From Vermamoeba vermiformis (taxonomy: Eukaryota; Tubulinea; Echinamoebida): a stretch of DNA of 64,000 nucleotides. The stretch's first letter is position 1. Every line of letters starts with the position of its first letter. Both the position numbers and the translations under genes were made by a program. Positions 11,335-23,820 of the stretch are shown one piece after another. The notes under the pieces were generated by a model. It searched no databases and was not told the DNA's origin. It worked only from the letters and a program-made list of their open reading frames with translations. The stretch lies in assembly GCA_045837725.1 (NCBI GenBank), contig JBEWZL010000278.1, positions 124,001-188,000 on the forward strand. The letters run 5' to 3'.

Positions 11335-12166
11335 ATGAATGGTCTACTTTATGTCAACGATGAGGAGTTCTTCTTGCCTCCGCCGCAAGACTGGCGAGCC
11401 ATAAAGTACGCCGCTGAGAAAGACAAGCAGAAAAAGGCCTCAGAGAGCTCCAAGCTTGCGATGAAGCTTGGGTACCACTTCGACGACTTCTTCCTCGCCG
11501 AGCAACTGTTTTACTACGGCAAGAACGGGTTTCAGACGATTCGATTCAGCTTTGTGGGCAAGATGTGGCCGTCGACATTTACCGCGAACGATCAACTTGA
11601 CATTGAAAGTCTGATCGATCAAGCAGAGATAATCAAAGCCGAAGGTTGGTATTCTATATACAAATATAAAATTCATTTTATTAATTTAACCAGATTGGAC
11701 TTCGCCAAAGTTCAATTATGCGCTCGACGTCCTTCAGACTAAACTTGCCAGTTACCACATGAATATCTCTCCTATCAGCATTTGGGAGGCGTTTATCAAG
11801 CACCACAACGAAACCTCTGACAATATGATGGAGATTATGAGAAAATACCCATTCCCAAGCGCGAAGCCATTTGGCGAGAACAAGAATTTAACTAAAGCCG
11901 TACAAATCAAGAAAGGCAACCGGAACAGATTGATGGATTTGGCCTACCTCGTTAGCGCGTACAAACACTACCTTAAGGCTCATAAGAAAGAGGCTACGAT
12001 TGCGGTTTGTGTGCTATGGCTAGACAACAACAAGGTTACAATCTCGATCGTTGGTGTTAAGAAGTACGCGACGGGATCATCTCTGCGTCTCGTATACCAC
12101 GACCAACAGTTCTACGAAATTACGGATGATGCTCCGCAACAGCTCGCGGTGGATCCTGTCAACTAA
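11335..12166 (+). CDS. Unrecognised protein of about 260 residues
   Basis: Two exons, 11335-11644 and 11694-12166, join in phase (KAE|DWTSPKFNYAL). The protein is soluble, with no signal peptide or membrane span. The first part is acidic and aromatic (YVNDEEFFLPPPQDW), then a mixed region with GYHFDDFFLAEQLFYYGKNG. The middle is helical (MNISPISIWEAFIKHHNE), then KKGNRNRLMDLAYLVSAYKHY. The C-terminal part alternates as beta strands (TIAVCVLWLDNNKVTISIVG). I do not recognise the family. It is flanked by DPM3 and a convergent SPRY/F-box gene, which says nothing about function. A spliced 5' leader and intact frames suggest a real, expressed gene. Confidence 0.75.
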
Positions 12167-12240
12167 CAAAGTTGAAATTTTTACTTCTACAATATACAGT
12201 TACATCAATACATCTAACAAAATAAACGTAAATTTAATTT

Positions 12241-14499
12241 TTACTCTTCTTCGCCGTACGCAGGTTCCTCACCCATCTCAATCTCGTACTATGAAAATTG
12301 GTGACGTTAGTTAACGCTGCACAATTAAATTGAAACAATAAAAAGCACTTACGGGGTCATCTATAATAGGAACTAGGGCCACACATCGTCCTAATTGCAC
12401 GTATTGCTTTAATTGTTCGACGGATGTGACAGCGTAGACGTCTTTATCGCACTTGTTGCAATGTCGTCTATCACCGTCAGTTGCATCTAATTGATAATAC
12501 GATAGTGGACATTTGAAACCAAATTCGCAATTCTCTGAAAACAAATCCAACCGTCAGTACAAATAAAATTAACATAGCGGATCTGAATATTACGCACCAA
12601 TAGCAGGCTCCGTAGGTCGCTCTCTGAACCTTTCATATCGGACTTTGAAGAATTTAGCCCAACTTTGCATCTTCAAGTTTGGATTCTGATCGGGGAACAG
12701 ATGCATGTAAAGTTTGTGCCAAATAGCGTTGTTATCGGCCACGAGCTGATGGAACTTCTTGTTGACCAACGATACGCACAATAATGTAAAGGCAGCGGAG
12801 TGTGAAGCATGCTAAGAAAAAAACAAGTCAGTACAAATGCTGGATGTTGCTCGATCCTGAAGCTTACATCAAGAATAATTCGCAGAGTTTCAGTAGGCAA
12901 GTTGCTAATATAGCAGTTCTTGTCAGCTTTAGGCCACTCGTTAATATCCCAGACAAATTCCGAACTGCCAAAGTTGTATCGAACGCGGATGTCGCTTCCA
13001 ACAAATCCAAGCGTTGGGAAGCAATCCATTCCACCTGCAACCCTCTTCGTTATGTACCCGACGAACTTGCCATTTACAGTATAGAACACCTTGCGTTGGT
13101 TGAACGAGTCCATGGCAAGACCACATCCAACAACGTCGTTCACTTTGAACGCACCTCGCTCCCCGTCGCTCGTGAAGTTGAAGCCAACAGTGCCGTTGTT
13201 GAAGTAGCCGAACGAGTTCTGCATGGAGCCCACGAGTTGACTGGACTCAAATCTTTGGTCGCTGAAACCAATCGAAAGCGTTTCGTCCGCTATGAAAAAC
13301 GCGTATGAGTATAAGTTCATAATACACCAAATAGGGTAATAATTGTATGGTGTATAGTAGGCGGCACCTACGTTTTAGTGATAGTATAGTGACTTCATAA
13401 TAAGGCAGCACAGTCGCTAGACGGGGGAAGAAAGAGTCTGCTTGAAGTGACTCGGCCTTTGGCGCTGTGATGGTGAGTATGTTGCCTTCAAGAATTGCTT
13501 TTGTTTTTTTGTTGAATTTGAAGAACGTTGGTATTTTATTCTCGGCCTAAAAATTATAAGCAGTTAAAAACCGGATGCGGATGGCGCGTACCGGAAATTT
13601 CTTTTCGTTACTTACGAATGGATTATGAACGAAAGGAATTCCTTTGGTACCAAAGTTCACTTGGATATTTTCTTGCGGGCTGTGCAAGCCAACCATTGGA
13701 TACAACTTGTCGGGAAAAGCTTGCATTTTGTACGTCGGCAATGTTTTCTTTGTACCATCGGGAAATACGAAGAATATTGATTCTAAATATACATTAGCTC
13801 ATATCGCAAAATTTACAAGCAATTTGGGCCAAATTTATCGAACGGATGTAGCTTCAATTTTAAAGACTTGGCGAGATACTTACGCGCTTCAAAATCAACA
13901 CCACATCCTACTGTAGCACCCTTTGCAGCCCACGCAGGTCCAAACTTTTTAATCACTTCAGCGTCATCGCAGAAAGCAATACCATCGTCGCCGTGAAATC
14001 CGAACGTTCCTGTGAATGTAATCTTAGCAATTATTGTGGACGACTATATAGAACGTCTTGTACGTACCTTTAGTCCATCCAGGTTGCTTGTCGGCTGCAT
14101 CTTTTTCGTTCTTTGATAAACCAATTGCGATCGTGCCTCGAAGACCCCGCGAAATAACGGTCACCTCTAATAAATTGGAAAATGGTCAACAATAATACAC
14201 TAGTAATAGGAGAGTTGTAGATCAATAAGGTAATTGAATTGAATTAAAATTTAATTTTTTTTTGAGATTTACCTACCGAAATAAAATCGCTTGTCGTTTA
14301 CTGCTTCCCAAGCAGCAGTTGATTTAAAACAAACAACTTCAGGATTGCACTCTTTATCAATGCTAACAATGGCATTGGCCATGTAGCCAATGGTACAGAG
14401 CTTGCTGGGCTGAAGATCGTCAAACTGGATGAAATTCTTGCCGAACGGCTTTTTGAAGCATACTATCGGCTTTTTATTATTCTTTCCGAATGAAAACAT
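12241..14499 (-). CDS. Double-SPRY F-box protein with C-terminal Cys/His motif
   Basis: Multi-exon gene from ATG 14499 to the stop at 12241 (YEIEMGEEPAYGEEE). Domain order: a first SPRY domain (RFYFEVTVISRGLRGTIAIG, GWTKGTFGFHGDDG, GCGVDFEA); a second SPRY domain (VLPYYEVTIL, SIGFSDQRF, VGCGLAMDSFNQRKVFYTVN); an F-box (NLPTETLRIILD ... LCVSLVNKKFHQL); and a tail with CPLSYYQL ... RRHCNKCDKDVYAV. SPRY domains bind peptide motifs and F-boxes bind Skp1, so it should be an SCF substrate receptor. The exon at 13440-13550 runs continuously into the second SPRY, which shows this is one gene and not two. The tail resembles small CxxC proteins of bacteria and plants (RHCxxCxKxVY); its role is unknown. 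Confidence 0.85.
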
Positions 14500-15294
14500 G
14501 TTGTTTAGTGTTCTAATGTATATAATTAAAGGCTGCGCAGACTTCCACCGTTTAAAAACAAGATCGTTTTAGCCGCACGTGGTTTCGTTTAGCACTTGCC
14601 TTTTAAAGTAAGACAGTCTTCTTGTTTAGTTCTCAAACCAATGGAAATTAATAGTCAGCATTATCGTTATGTGTAGCTATCTCTAACGCTGATTAACACG
14701 AGTGCGTCCTTGTTTCGCGAAATAAAACATTACATCTGGCTCGAAGAGCAACTTTGGAAGTTTCCTTTCGTCCTTTAATTTGTTACCACCGTGGCACCTA
14801 TGGAGCCAACGAAAAGACTATTACAATTTGGCAGGACTTGGGTTATTGGTTCATTTTCAAAAAATAATTAGAGAAATATTCTTTATCGCTACTAGTTTGA
14901 GCCTCAAAAGGATGCAAAAAAGATACTGGTTTGCATACATATAATCGTTGCTGGTATGTTTCTACATACCTTACGTCGGCTATGTAGATTTGGTCAAATG
15001 GAAACGTTTTGGTTGCCGAGTGGGCTACCAGGCTGTAAAGATAACATGATACGATTGATTTATTAATATGAGACCTTGATCGATGTGTTCTAATCACTGT
15101 GCACAGGGAATTAATAGTAAATCCAGGTGACAAGATGTGACACGGGCTTTTTTTTTGACACTTCGGCGCGGTCTGTATTGTTCTTGTTTCATTATACTGA
15201 TTACTTATAGTCAGTATAATCGATTGTATACCACTATTTATCCGAATTCAATTGGTTTGATTGTGATCCAAAACAGTAGTCCGAAAGTTATTCA
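14500..15294. other. Intergenic region between divergent genes
   Basis: This separates the start of the SPRY/F-box gene (minus) and the RasGEF gene (plus). The longest open reading (minus, 14843-15133) shows no family match or splice support. Near 15123-15165 the TGACAC motif occurs twice and TGACA a third time, in the same form seen in introns farther right. Confidence 0.45.
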
Positions 15295-18200
15295 ATGGCG
15301 CAGGACGGATCAAGCGGAAACTGGTTGGACATCGATGATTTATCATTTAAATTTGATAGCCCTGCTCCTTTAAGTGCTCGTAAGTATTAATACAAAGGTT
15401 ATATTGAATAAGCCGTATTTTTCAAATTTTGACATTTCACAAACTACCGCCAGTCAAATTTGCATCAATTAAAATTATTAATTCCAAATCAAGTAGCACT
15501 GTAGATAGCACTAAATAATTATCGAGCTAATTATTTAAAATAAAAGCTGCAATGCAAACAACGAGTCCGACATCGGCACCAGAAGATGGCCCAAACTCGT
15601 TGTCAATGGAAGGAAAATCAAATATAAAGAGAGCACTAGAAAGAATATTAGGCGGAGAGCCAGTACCGCCTGGATCTAACTCTCCACCATTAAAAGCAAG
15701 ATCAGATCCTAAACTAATTAGACCCGGTACTACTCCAGAAGAAATCTCTCCACGACCACTAGCATCAAGCTCACCTATTAATAAGAACGTCACTACATTA
15801 AGGAACTCGCAAAATATATGGCTGGAGAAGAGAAACTCGAGTGGAGCTATTATTTTGGATCTTGACACCAAAAATTCAGTATTTGAAGTAACGTAAGTGA
15901 TTGGTATCTAATAATACAGCACGATATGAATATTAGATATTATTTTCTGAATATTTGCAAATTGTTTACTTTTACGACCAAACTGCTATCTCCCCTGCGA
16001 GCTGCGCAGGATCGGCAAGAAAATAACTCATTAAATTATCAATTTTGTAGGGCTGGCACATTGAATCAGCTGATTATGAAGCTAACAAGCGAAGTTGATT
16101 GCGGTAAGCTTTGACACCTTGAATTTTTCCGTCTCCTTCAAAATATCGGCATTTATTTATTTTCCATATTAAGCATAATAATTATAGCTCTATATTAGTA
16201 GCGTCTAATTCAATCAAATAATCGATAGAAATTTCAGAATAATTCGAAATATAAATTGATTAACGGTTTGTGTTTTGGAGATCGACCAAACTTTTTCTGA
16301 TGATTATTCTTATAGGCCAAGAATTCGTTAGTACATTTATATATACATATCGATCATTCACTACGCCCGACGAGCTCATGTTCAAGCTTCTGGAACGATA
16401 CCACGTGCCTCCTTCAGTACAGCTTTCAGCTCAAGACGTCAAAGCCATTCAATTGCGCGTCGTTAATGCTATTAAGCGATGGTAAGATAATACCTATTTA
16501 ATAATACTCCATAGAATTGCACTGGGTTTGAGTTGTAGAAACTCGCATCCGAACCCCAAATTAATTTCCAAAAATTATTTAACTATATATACGAGTAAAA
16601 AACAAGTATAATAACGCTATTTACGATACAATAATTTATTTCATTAATTAATAATCGCAGTTATGAAAAACAGTGATTACAACATTTGACACGTGTCAAT
16701 TGCCGCTCGGCACTGAGGCATTTTAAACTAACACCGATTTCCTTTTTAGGATCCAAGTGGCAGTGCAAGACTTCCTCGATGATGGCGAGTTGTTACTATC
16801 ACTACACAATTTTATCAAGGAGTTAGAAACAGACGGCTATACTGGCCTCGCAGCACAGCTACAGAAAAATTTAAATACGAAGATTGACGAAGTTACAACT
16901 AACGCAGAGAAATATTTTTTCTTACGAGCACGATTTCAAGACGAAAATTCTGTCGCGTCGAGTGACCCGCTCCAAGCGACCAACGACATCGGTGAAATTT
17001 CAATTTTGACAGCATTGAGCACGAACCCGTTCCCTGGCGGCAAAGATTATTTCATGGAAATGACGCACGAAGACATCGCAAAGTACTTAACAACCGTTGA
17101 AAGTGCCCTGTTCCGATCAGTACAGGTACGTTCCTATTCATCCAAACAATATCCAATTATACGATTATATAGTTAGTGTCGCTTACTATTAACTATATTA
17201 ATACCATAATACAAAACGATCATACAACAAATTTTTAATGTGCGCAACAATGTATCACGAATTTTTTTCGCGTGTCAAAAAATGACACTTTGACATTTTG
17301 AACAATAACAATATTAACTCTATTCGTATTAATAGCCCCTAGAACTGCTCAATCAAGCGTGGAATAAGCCATCCCTTCAATACCGCGCAAAAAATGTTTG
17401 TAAATTAATTAGCCGGTTTAACCAAGTCTCGTCGTGGGTTGGACTCACGATATTGGCTCAAATCAGCTTAAAAATGCGCGTTAAAGTCATTGAAAAGTTC
17501 ATCAAAGTCGCGAAAGTAAGTCTACTTTAATTAATTAAATCTCATAGTGATTCACTCATCTAACAAATTCACATCGGACTGACATTTCACGATGTCGGGT
17601 ACTTTCCATATAAGGAAATGCCGTTCAGTGAATCGTCTGGTATGGATGAAATTACGTAGCAATTACGTCCATACTAACAATATTATTTTTTAGTGGCTCG
17701 AAAAGTTCAACAATTACAATACATTGATGGCGATTATTGCTGGCTTGAATACTTCATCTATTAGTCGGTACGTTGTTATAATATATTATAGTAATAAGAC
17801 AATACTCGATGAACTTAAAGCTGAACGGATCTATTTTAGGATAAAATTTACGTGGGCTGAAGTCAATAAGAAATATATGGATGTAAGTTTAATATTAGTA
17901 TTATTTACGCACTCGTGTTAAATAACGCTGATTTTCTAGGAATACAAATTACTAGAAGCTAAAATGTCGAGCGAGAATTCGTACAAGAACTACAGAGAGT
18001 CGCTAAGAAATGCTATTCCGCCAATAGTGCCTTATATGTAAGTAATATGACGTATTTAATATTATTCTGGTATTAATTTCGTTTTAAGTGGTGTCTTTTT
18101 GTCGGATTTGACAATGATCGAAGAAGGCAATCCCGATATGATTCAAGACCTTATTAATTTCAAAAAGAGAGATATGATTTACCAAGTTATCGAGAAGGTC

Positions 18201-18507
18201 TTGCGATATCAACAGGTATGAGCGTAATTTTGTTTTGTTTATGCGCTGGATGTCGTTTCTAAAAATAGATCCGGCAAAATTTCGGCTTATTTTCCTTTTA
18301 AATCAGCCGTTAATTTGTATTTATATTTAGGACGCATATAATTTCCAATGTACGGACGAAAAGACCTTGAATGCGTTCGTTAATTTGCCGCACATGAAAG
18401 AGCAGCTGCTGTATAATAAGAGTTTAGAAATTGAGCCGCGAAATATTGAAAATAAGAAGGACTTATTGAAATTAGAAAGCAAGAGCAAACGAGATTTATT
18501 TGCCTAA
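15295..18507 (+). CDS. Ras guanine nucleotide exchange factor (RasGEF_N + RasGEF)
   Basis: About a dozen exons. The start exon (MAQDGSSGNWLDIDD...) is joined to a Ser/Pro-rich linker exon at about 15550-15893. The RasGEF_N domain follows (RAGTLNQLIMKLTSE, FVSTFIYTYRSFTTPDELM, LLERY). The catalytic CDC25-type domain begins near 16980 with TNDIGEISILTALS and continues with EDIAKYLTTVESALFRSVQPLELLNQAW, WVGLTILAQ, KVIEKFIKVAKWLEKFNNYNTLMAIIAGLN, SRIKFTWAEVNKKYM and YRESLRNAIPPIVPYIGVFLSDLTMIEEGNPD. These are the conserved SCR blocks of Ras exchange factors, which load Ras with GTP at membranes. Such genes are numerous in social and free-living amoebae. Termination follows SKSKRDLFA. Confidence 0.93.
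16686..16699. promoter_or_regulatory. TTGACACGTGTCAA palindrome in RasGEF intron
   Basis: Fourteen-base perfect palindrome with a CACGTG core, identical to the one at 24580. Related TGACAC/GTGTCA pairs occur at 17275-17295 in the next intron. Binding-site role inferred. Confidence 0.4.
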
Positions 18508-18855
18508 GAATAGAAAATAGAAGCCTGAAAATAATTTAAACAAAGGATCTTAGGCCGTTATTATTGTATGTAGACCCAGCGATTGAAAACCCGTGTACTA
18601 TTAAAAAATTAGATATATTAGCAAATACCTGTATTTTAACTCGCCAAGACTATGCATTTTTGCGATTCATCCAAAACTCGCAAGGATTCTGAACTTGTGC
18701 CCTTCAACAATGTTAGGATACGCTACTTAGTTTACATATAGCGTCTCTTCGTTGCTATTAATCAAGAGACAATACGTTTAAAACGAGCATGGACCGTTTT
18801 TTCATTCGCTCCAAAATTTTTACGCGTTACAGCACAACAGTTATTTATTTTTATT
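18508..18855. other. Intergenic region
   Basis: AT-rich, non-coding. It follows the RasGEF stop and precedes the LRR gene on the same strand. No motif or structured element recognised. Confidence 0.4.
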
Positions 18856-20072
18856 ATGGATACTGCGCACAAGTATGCAATAAATATAGATGATTTCGAA
18901 GATGTCTATCACAAAGCTGTAGAACGAGCGAATAGGAGGTTTGGAGAGGTAAAAAAATTACTAGCAAAATTGGATGCGAGAATTAATTATTTATTATGCA
19001 GCTAGTGTATATATTCAACGGGTGCGAGCCAGGTGATGATTTAAAAGATCCCAAAGCGAGATTCATTTTCCTGACAAATCAGATCAAACTAGAACGTTTG
19101 GCATCCGCCTTCACCGACCTTCTACAATCAATCATTAATGATAGTGCCCTAAGTAGGCTTCAAATAGTATTAAGCGATGCAAACTCTGATAATTTATTTG
19201 AATTGGTGAGAGATTTATTGATAGGGCTGCCAAATCTACGACGTCTAGAGTTCAAACGGCAATTTGCAGATGGGAGACCAATAGTTGATAGTTTCTCAGA
19301 AAAGAATTGTGCCGATTTATGCGAAGGATTGAAGAAATCGTGGAGTCTAAAAGAGTTCAAAATTGAAGCAACAAAAGGGATCACCGACATTCAGCTAAAA
19401 ATGATCAGCGATGCAATTAATAATAATAGTAATATAATAATATTATCGGTATATGGCTTTCTACATAGGATCATGCAAAAATGCTATTTAGTTATTGTAA
19501 TTGAAGCAAATCCGCGAATCCACACTCTTCAACTGACATCGAATGATCAGTTCGATTCCATTCCGTGGCAAGAATTAACAAAGTTATTGGAAAAGAGCAA
19601 TATTACGAATTTATCTCTTCGTGATGTCTATTTTTTAATGCGCGAGGATGGAAGCTCTAGGTCTTCAAAGAGGTATTGTTCTGAAGAGCTTGGATCATGG
19701 AAATATTGGCAAATCATCCTAGCGTAACTAGTTATCATAGCTTTAATCTTCGCAACGTGAAGTATACGAGTAAATCGATTACTTTATTGAAGAAGAATTG
19801 GAACTTGGTGGATTTGGATCTAGAAACCGACCTCGAACAGCTTTTTGAGCCTCTATTAGCAAGAAATAGTCAATACCAGCTCGGATTAAAGTTAGTGATG
19901 CATAATCTAACGAGGCAGGAAACGCAGATCCCGTTGGATATTTTCCGCTTAATTTTCTGGTACTTGACCCGGATCTTTCAACCTTCGCGTAAAATAGAGG
20001 TAATGTCGTATTAAATATACATAATATTGGTAATTTTAACTGTACTAGTCGTTAGAGCTTCGCACAAACTGA
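18856..20072 (+). CDS. Leucine-rich-repeat protein, one frame offset
   Basis: Exon 1 starts at ATG 18856 (MDTAHKYAINIDDFEDVYHKA) and is spliced to a long exon at 18999. Degenerate LRRs follow (LPNLRRLEFKRQF, LCEGLKKSWSLKEFKIEATKGITD, NPRIHTLQLTSN). Near 19690 the frame moves by -1, and LRR coding resumes as EILANHPSVTSYHSFNLRNV, ending in an exon read as SLELRTN-stop at 20072. IPLDIFRLIFWYL near the end resembles an F-box core, but its position is unusual. The offset could be a missing base, an unrecognised intron or decay. The architecture is like amoebal F-box/LRR proteins; the function is not known. Confidence 0.65.
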
Positions 20073-20753
20073 ATTTTTCAACGCTGTCTTGGGTGCACTT
20101 TGGAGCATTTCTGGTGCATTGAATCCGCGTAGATATACGAATTATAGGCAAGGTACGTACAGGGCGAGACCTATTATAATTTTTATCATTTTTAGTAAGT
20201 TTTAAAAGCGCTGAATAGAGTTGTTGGTATTCGAAGTTGATCGGTTGCATTTTTTCTTTTGAGAAGACTAGGATTGACCTGTCAGGACGGTTAACCTTAA
20301 AAGTGATATTAAATATGTATTAGTATATATATTCGAGCTACTATTAAGTGACAATAACTGTCGCAATCAATCCAAAATCGGTTGTGGTCTGAAATTCGGA
20401 ATTCACAACCGAAGATTTTGTTCGCATTCCAATCGAATAGTGATTGCGCATTTATGTTAGAGCTTCGGATAAATGGATCTCGATTATTTGGGCTTGAAGT
20501 ATTGATTTGGTCAAAATTGACTTTGGGATCTGGATTTCGGTTTGATCCGCAGCGAAACAACTCGCAACTTTATAAGTATATGATTACAATAGTAGTTATC
20601 ACCAATAGTATTTAGAACTAATAAAGCGGTTAAGGATAAAAAGTTGTGCTGCCAGCATAACAAAAGCGCCGCTCTAAACCGTCAAATCGTCACTCACTAT
20701 TTAATTCCGTATACCGAATCATTATTAAATAATGTTACACTACATGACCACTA
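20073..20753. other. Intergenic region
   Basis: No supported gene. Overlapping short open frames on both strands at 20309-20615 mirror each other and carry no family signature. The right part is the presumed promoter of the first kelch receptor kinase. Confidence 0.4.
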
Positions 20754-23601
20754 ATGAACCGAATTAACATAAAACCGTTCTTATTGGCTTTTATAATAGC
20801 AAGTCAAGTGGTCACCATTGTATTCTCTGCGCATCCAGGAAGCAGAAGCCAGGCTGCAACATGGTATTATAATGGTAAACTATGGATGTTCGGTGGCATA
20901 GGTTTGGACGAGACTGCTACTACTGGTACGGATCCGCTCGTAAAGTCTAAAATTATTTTTATAGCAATTGATAGAATATCTTTAATAGAGGATGTTTTGA
21001 GCGATATGTGGAGTTATGATCCCACTACGAACGAATGGTGGTTCGAAATGGGCGATAAAGTTGCAGGTCAGCAACCATCCGTCAGCGATCAAGGAACGTA
21101 TGCCCCGTACAACAATCCTGGCGCTAGAAGATACATCGTGCTCATGGACTGATGCAACAAATACATTATGGCTTTTTGGAGGATTCGGCACATTACGTAA
21201 ATTATTTATTTTTTAATCTTTTAAAATTTAAAGTTAAACTTTTATTATTACAGCGTTTCCCAATTTCCCTAGCGACGTATGGAACTACGATCCATCACTT
21301 AATCAATGGAAAGTGGCGCTTAAGGGTTCATATAACAGCTCTTACCAGTCTCCGTATCAGATCGGCCCTCGCTTTTCGCACCAGTGCCTGCCTTCATTGG
21401 ACGGAAAATTCGTCTTTGTGAACGGCGGAACTGGTATCGATTCTACAAATCAGACAGGTATATCAAGACCAAGCATTTTATTGACCCGTTTTTTTGGATC
21501 TGATCCACAAAAGTGACGTTTTGACACTCGAGGAATTCTATTACTAACATTTATTATTTAGTTGTTTTAAACGATTTGTGGTCGTATTCTCGCGAAAACA
21601 ATGCCTGGACATTTGTTAGTGGCAACAGCACGGGTGGTTGTTCGGGAACACTCTCCGAAGGCGTGCCTTCTTCAACCGATTATCCGTCCTGTGGTGATCG
21701 TATGGCCTCGTGGACCAATGAAAATTCAGAGTTGTATTTTATCAATGGTCGGTCAGATTTCTACAGCTATAACGAGGTCCTGCGCTACTCTGTCAACGAC
21801 ACAGCAGGCTATTGGACTTTGTTTGGCCACGGTGATCTGACTGGTCGAAAAGTCTCTGGAGCGGTGCGAGATATGGGCAAGGCATGGCTGTTTGGAGGTT
21901 ATGGCACCGATATTAGTGACAGAATTGGTAAGTAACTGCGTTTTTGAACTTGAAATTTTTGAGGTCACGCGTGTCACGCGATTGACTGACACTTTGACAG
22001 GTCTCCTCGCAGATCTATACGAATGGGATGGTACCACGTGGAAGTACTTGACGGGCCCTAGAACACTTAATGCACCGGGCTCTTACCCCGCACAACCAGG
22101 ATCTGGTAATAGCTCTACTTACCCCGGATCTCGTCAAGATCCAATGATGTGGCTGGACAGCGATGGCAATCTGTGGTTGTTCGGTGGCAGTGGGTTATGG
22201 CGAACAATCCAATGTGACTGGCAGTTTAAATGACATGTGGAAGTACACGATGTCAACCGGAGTTTGGACTTGGATCGGTGGCAGCAAATTGACCAATCAG
22301 AACGGCAATTACACCAACGATCCTCTTCCACCCGCTGAGCCACCTAGCTCTCCAGTAGCAATCGAACAGCCGTACAGTGGTCCCTCCAGCAACGTTACTG
22401 AGCCCGATCCTGGTCTGGCTGTCGCAGCAAAGATCGCCATTGGTGTCGTGGTGCCTGTCGTAGTGATTGGCGTTGGGCTATTGGTCCTACTTTTGCTCTT
22501 GAAGAAACGCAAAGACAAGAAGAACAAGACCAAGAAGACCACTACAACGTCAGTGCCTTTGTCGCCCGTGCCCAAGGGCTCCAAGTACGATTCGATCCAA
22601 CCCAAGCCCAACAGCACTTACACGCACATCGGTGGTCCTGATGCAATGACACCGACACCCACGTCAACTTCAGCACAGTACGTCCCTGTCAGCGACAACA
22701 GATTGATTTCTTACACTTCGATAACTCTCGACCAAGAGATTGGAGAGGGGTCGTTTGGCAAAGGTCAGTAGCCGTTAGTCAAGTACTTTGACCAATTGTT
22801 TAATGTTTTGTTAGTGTACCTTGGTAAGCTCAGAACGACCAAAGTAGCCATCAAAGTTGCAAATACGAAGATGTCTCAAGACGAGTTCATCAGGGAGGCC
22901 AACTTCCAACTGGCCATTCCTCCACACCCGAACATTGTGCAGCTATTAGGTATCTCTATTGATGGTCCACAGCCCTTAGTCGTGCTTGAATACTGCAATG
23001 AAGGCAGTCTCGACAAAGTTTTGTTCGAAGGAGACAGGCTGAGGACACCAGCGGAACAAATCGCCCTTGCCGAAGCTGTTGCACGAGGCATCGATCATTT
23101 GCACCAAAACAACATTGTGCACAGAGATCTTGCTGTCAGGAACATTCTGTTGCACAAAGGCGAGCCGAAAATATCCGATTTTGGCATGTCACGAAAACTC
23201 AAAGAAGTGTCACAAGTCGGCAAGACCGCTGCTACGATTGGTCCGTTGCGATGGATGGCGCCTGAAGCACTCGGCAAACAATTGTACAGCACCAAGTCAG
23301 ATGTGTGGTCGTTTGGCATGATCTTGTTCGAGATTGTTGCCCATGAAGAGCCGCACGTACATGAAGACTTAATTAGCGTTGCTATTAAGATTCGAGATGA
23401 AGGATATGTGCCTAATATTCCTAATGACTGTCCTCAAGTGCTTCGTCAAGTGATGCAGATGTGTTGGAAAATGGATCCGAATGAACGACCTGTAAGAGAA
23501 AAGATATTATCTCGCTGCTAATTGTAATACTAACGCTATTTATATAATAGGATATGGGCACAATTTGCACGATGCTCGAAAGTTCTGCAACGTCTAATTA
23601 A
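20754..23601 (+). CDS. Kelch-repeat receptor tyrosine kinase, copy 1 (two frame offsets)
   Basis: Signal peptide (IKPFLLAFIIASQVVTIVFS), then kelch blades (KLWMFGGIG, LSDMWSYDPTTNEWW, LNDLWSYSRENNAWTFV, KAWLFGGYG, SLNDMWKYTMSTGVWTWIGG). A Pro/Ser stalk and one transmembrane helix near 22430-22500 (IAIGVVVPVVVIGVGLLVLL) end in KKRKDKK. The cytoplasmic kinase has glycine loop GEGSFGKG, VAIK, HRDLAVRN, DFG and PLRWMAPEA, the tyrosine-kinase forms. It should be a type I receptor kinase. Two single-base +1 offsets interrupt the ectodomain: one just before CSWTDATNTLWLFGG (about 21120) and one in GGSG|YGEQSN (about 22190). Copy 2 shows where the frame should run. The kinase exon itself is intact. 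It is either a decaying copy or carries assembly errors. Confidence 0.85.
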
Positions 23602-23820
23602 CGCCTTTTACCCCTGTAAAATAAAATCGTTAGTAAGATAATAAAATAATACAGAATAACAAATCCATTATTAGTACTGCGAATCGAGGCTACAGCCAGA
23701 AATAAGTTTTTCTAAATAAAGAAAATCGGGTAACAACACGTCAATCGAGATTTCAGGCTCAAAATCTGTTTCGCGTGTTTTATCCGATGTTTCCCTATTT
23801 AAATCAATTAAGGACCACGA

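Noticed and set aside
14843-15133. 96-codon minus-strand open frame upstream of the RasGEF
   Set aside because: No family signature, no supporting splice sites and promoter-type location.
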